The translations under genes and the position numbers were made by a program. A DNA stretch of 64,000 nucleotides from assembly GCA_028873975.1 (NCBI GenBank), contig JAPPMO010000037.1, positions 271-64,270 of the forward strand, read 5' to 3'. This DNA is from Chloroflexota bacterium. GTDB lineage: Bacteria > Chloroflexota > Anaerolineae > Aggregatilineales > Phototrophicaceae. How positions within the stretch are numbered: the stretch's first letter is position 1; each line of letters opens with the position of its first letter. The notes under the pieces are model-generated. The model worked only from the letters and a program-made list of their open reading frames with translations. It made no database searches and was not told the origin of the DNA. This document shows, piece after piece, positions 62,287-64,000 of the stretch.

Positions 62287-63008
62287 TCAGCCCCTTTCGC
62301 TGCTCGCAGGGCAGCGCACAGCGAGATCTTTTTCTGGTACAGCGCCATGCCGATAATCGCGCCCGCGACGACGCCGCTTGACGCGAGCCGCTTTATTTCT
62401 CCCGCGCTGCTGACGCCGCCCGACGCGATCACCCGCAGCCCGGTTTCCCGCGCCAAGGCGACCGTATCGTCAATGTTCGCGCCACTTAACATGCCGTCTC
62501 GTTTGACATCGGTATACAGCGCATGCCTGAGGCCCTTTGCATATAACCAACTGCCAAATTCAACCGGCGACTCCGTCGACAATGCCGTCCAGCCATGTGT
62601 CGTCACCTTGCCGTCTCTTGCATCGAGGGCGACGCAAATAGCGTCGGCGCCAAAGCGCGCTACCGCTTCGACGACCTTGTCAGGCTGCCTGACCGCCAGC
62701 GTTCCCAGGACGACTCGAGCAGCGCCCGCGTCAAGCGCTCCGCCCAGGGCTTTTAAATCGCGCAAGCCGCCGCCAAACTGCAGCTTGACATCAAGCTTGG
62801 CAACGGTTTCCAAGACCCTTATGTTCTCATTGGCCGCGTCAAATGCGCCATCCAAATTGACCATGTGTATCCATTCCGCTCCCTGGTCAATCCAGGATTG
62901 CGCTGTCGCGGCCGGATCTTCGCTAAAGATCGTTTCTTGACTCAAATCTCCTTCGCGCAGTCGAACGACCTTGCCGTCATGAAGGTCAATTGCCGGGTAG
63001 ATTATCAT
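62283..63008 (-). CDS. hisA: Phosphoribosylformimino-AICAR ribotide isomerase
   Basis: 241 residues, TIM barrel. Visible: [20 protein letters not shown] (catalytic Asp), [30 protein letters not shown] (second Asp) and [13 protein letters not shown]. It is separated from hisH by 87 bp that hold a dispersed repeat. Confidence 0.96.
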   Translation of the reverse strand: MIIYPAIDLHDGKVVRLREGDLSQETIFSEDPAATAQSWIDQGAEWIHMVNLDGAFDAANENIRVLETVAKLDVKLQFGGGLRDLKALGGALDAGAARVVLGTLAVRQPDKVVEAVARFGADAICVALDARDGKVTTHGWTALSTESPVEFGSWLYAKGLRHALYTDVKRDGMLSGANIDDTVALARETGLRVIASGGVSSAGEIKRLASSGVVAGAIIGMALYQKKISLCAALRAAKGAE

Positions 63009-63019
63009 CGGCTAACTCC

Positions 63020-63114
63020 TGTTTACGTAAACCGCGTCGCCCACGCGGCGAGACGATTTGCTATTTTGCGCAAGCGCGACAGACCTTTTCGCCGGTTACG
63101 CGCCGAGCGGCTCA
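63020..63114 (+). repeat. Dispersed repeat inside the his operon, supplying the hisH stop codon
   Basis: AAACCGCGTCGCCCACGCGG through GCGCGACAGACCTTTTCGCC, GGTTACGCGCCGAGCGGCT. Read on the minus strand, its end encodes the last residues of HisH (PLGA) and the TAA at 63098-63096. It fills the whole hisH-hisA gap. Confidence 0.85.
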
Positions 63115-63719
63115 ATTCTCAGAAAATTGTTCAATATCCGCAAGCCATTGACTTGACTTTTCTCGGGATGAAACTGCACGCCATATATGTTGCCGGATTG
63201 CACAGCCGCGGCGAATTCAAGGCCGTAATCAACCGCGGCAATGATCGCGCTCGGGTCCTGCGGGGCGCAAAAGTAGCTGTGCACAAAGTAGACATGGCTG
63301 CCTTCGTCCAGCTTGTGAAACAGCCCCGAGCGGCCTTTCAAATCAAGCTGGTTCCAACCCATGTGCGGCACCTTGCGATCGGGAAAAGCTGGAAAGCGTC
63401 GCACCCGACCCGGTATGATCCCCAAGCCCTCGTGTTTCCCCATCTCTTCGCCTACATCAAAAAGCATTTGCATGCCGACGCAGATGCCGAGATAAGGAAT
63501 GCCGGCGGCAAGCGCATCCAGCAAGGGCGCAACCAGATCGCGCCGGCGCATCTGCTCCATGCCCGCTCCAAAGGCGCCCACGCCCGGCAAGATGATCTTG
63601 GACGCGCCGTCCAATTCCGAACCATGCTGTACCAGCCGCAGATTATGCGCCTGGAGATGCTTAAGCGCGTGCAATACGCTCCTCAGATTGCCCGCTCCAT
63701 AATCGATAACTGCCAGCAT
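63096..63719 (-). CDS. hisH: Imidazole glycerol phosphate synthase glutamine amidotransferase subunit
   Basis: 207 residues, class I amidotransferase. Catalytic Cys in YLGICVGMQMLFDVGEE; His/Glu in YGVQFHPEKSQVNG. It supplies ammonia to HisF. GGGAG lies 6 nt before the ATG. It is the first structural gene, 17 nt after the leader terminator. Its last few codons lie inside a dispersed repeat, so the C-terminus (after FLRIE) is recent and not conserved. Confidence 0.97.
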   Translation of the reverse strand: MLAVIDYGAGNLRSVLHALKHLQAHNLRLVQHGSELDGASKIILPGVGAFGAGMEQMRRRDLVAPLLDALAAGIPYLGICVGMQMLFDVGEEMGKHEGLGIIPGRVRRFPAFPDRKVPHMGWNQLDLKGRSGLFHKLDEGSHVYFVHSYFCAPQDPSAIIAAVDYGLEFAAAVQSGNIYGVQFHPEKSQVNGLRILNNFLRIEPLGA

Positions 63720-63736
63720 CCCTATCTCCCAATTTC

Positions 63737-63765
63737 AAAGAAAAAGCCCCGCAAAGGAGCGAGGC
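63737..63765 (-). terminator. Attenuator terminator of the his operon
   Basis: Minus strand GCCTCGC-TCCTTT-GCGGGGC (7 bp, one T-G pair) followed by TTTTTCTTT. It lies 29 nt after the leader peptide stop and just before hisH. Confidence 0.88.
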
Positions 63766-63794
63766 CTCAGTGACAGACTAAATGGCGTGAAGCA

Positions 63795-63866
63795 CTACGA
63801 GTCCTGGGCCGCTCCTGTTCCGGATGGCAAATGATGATGATGGGAAATTGATTTCTTCACGATCAT
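63795..63866 (-). CDS. his operon leader peptide (attenuator)
   Basis: 23 codons, ATG 63866 to TAG 63795: MIVKKSIS, then four consecutive CAT (His) codons at 63842-63831, then LPSGTGAAQDS. A run of His codons between a consensus promoter and an intrinsic terminator directly ahead of hisH is the hallmark of ribosome-mediated his attenuation, as in enterobacterial hisL (seven His). Low His-tRNA charging would stall ribosomes at the run and favour antitermination. The SD is weak (AATGG). Confidence 0.9.
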   Translation of the reverse strand: MIVKKSISHHHHLPSGTGAAQDS

Positions 63867-63888
63867 GTCCATTCGACTCTAGCGCTGG

Positions 63889-63917
63889 ATTATATGGGGC
63901 GCGGTTGATGTTGTCAA
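63889..63917 (-). promoter_or_regulatory. Consensus sigma-70 promoter of the his operon
   Basis: Minus strand TTGACA, exactly 17 bp, TATAAT: both hexamers perfect. Start expected near 63882, about 16 nt before the leader ATG. Confidence 0.92.
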
Positions 63918-64000
63918 TGAAGAACAACTGGAAATCTTTGGAGTGTTGAATATTGTGGATATGCCAACATCCCAAAGCTATGTGGGGGCGACTCGCTGAG

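Noticed and set aside
63778..63975. 65-codon minus ORF over the his leader region
   Set aside because: It is in a different frame from the HHHH leader and overlaps the consensus promoter; it has no SD.
63880..63999. End of a possible plus-strand gene at the right edge (TGA at 63997)
   Set aside because: The frame is only 38 codons long after a TAG, lacks a start and overlaps the his promoter.

Overview
This is a GC-rich bacterial chromosome segment. Gene content suggests a member of Chloroflexota (Anaerolineae-like): a fused nuoCD, a STAND/BTAD-type regulator, a PCGPPCW-type secreted domain, stand-alone citramalate synthase beside leuBCD, and many short intergenic hairpin repeats. That assignment is inferred from recalled family resemblance and was not tested by a search.

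Layout. 1-7.8 kb (envelope and signalling): a Thr/Pro-rich tandem-repeat membrane protein running off the left edge, a large histidine-kinase-like protein without the usual phospho-accepting His, a Nudix hydrolase, a VanW/beta-lactamase-like serine hydrolase, a STAS protein and a small membrane protein. 7.8-13.3 kb: an Mrp-type Fe-S carrier ATPase, then an iscX-nuoB-nuoCD-nuoI operon behind a near-consensus promoter. 13.3-15.8 kb: a tail-anchored coiled-coil repeat protein, then a secreted fibronectin-III/SH3-like protein whose 5' end is put out of frame by a 12-C tract. 15.9-19.8 kb: thrB, thrC, and metB under a SAM-I riboswitch with terminator. 19.9-24.45 kb: a decayed island with a DUF499-type ATPase C-terminal fragment, a truncated sugar-ABC permease, an unrecognised ORF, an FAD oxidoreductase, a broken aldo-keto reductase and a beheaded D-threonine-aldolase-like gene. 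24.6-25.9 kb: murA.

25.9-37.9 kb is a branched-chain amino acid super-operon on the minus strand: ilvE-ilvB-ilvN-ilvC-leuA-orf-leuC-leuD-cimA-leuB. Its leader has a TTGACA/TATTGT promoter, a 25-codon Leu/Ile/Val-rich leader peptide and an intrinsic terminator, the classical attenuation layout. leuA has its own strong-SD upstream ORF, and a 261-bp MITE-like element with target duplication sits just before cimA. argH-argG follow. 40.9-44.6 kb: a small hypothetical gene, a GT4 glycosyltransferase, a GNAT/FemAB-like protein and a rhodanese. 44.7-52 kb: an alpha/beta hydrolase-acyl-CoA ligase fusion, a Lon-N protein, and a SGNH hydrolase / carbamoyltransferase / small membrane protein cassette. 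52-58.9 kb: gyrB, tRNA-Arg(TCT), a BTAD regulator, an acyl-CoA ligase and a thioesterase. 59-64 kb: a secreted tandem DsbA-like protein and a hisH-hisA-hisF-hisI-hisE operon controlled by a perfect consensus promoter, a leader peptide with four consecutive His codons and an intrinsic terminator.

The unifying theme is amino acid biosynthesis controlled by cis-acting RNA (two leader-peptide attenuators, one SAM riboswitch, one uORF). Several dispersed repeat families sit between these genes, some supplying stop codons or operon spacers. I did not find a CRISPR array, a complete IS element or a complete defence system; the DUF499 remnant is the only trace of one.
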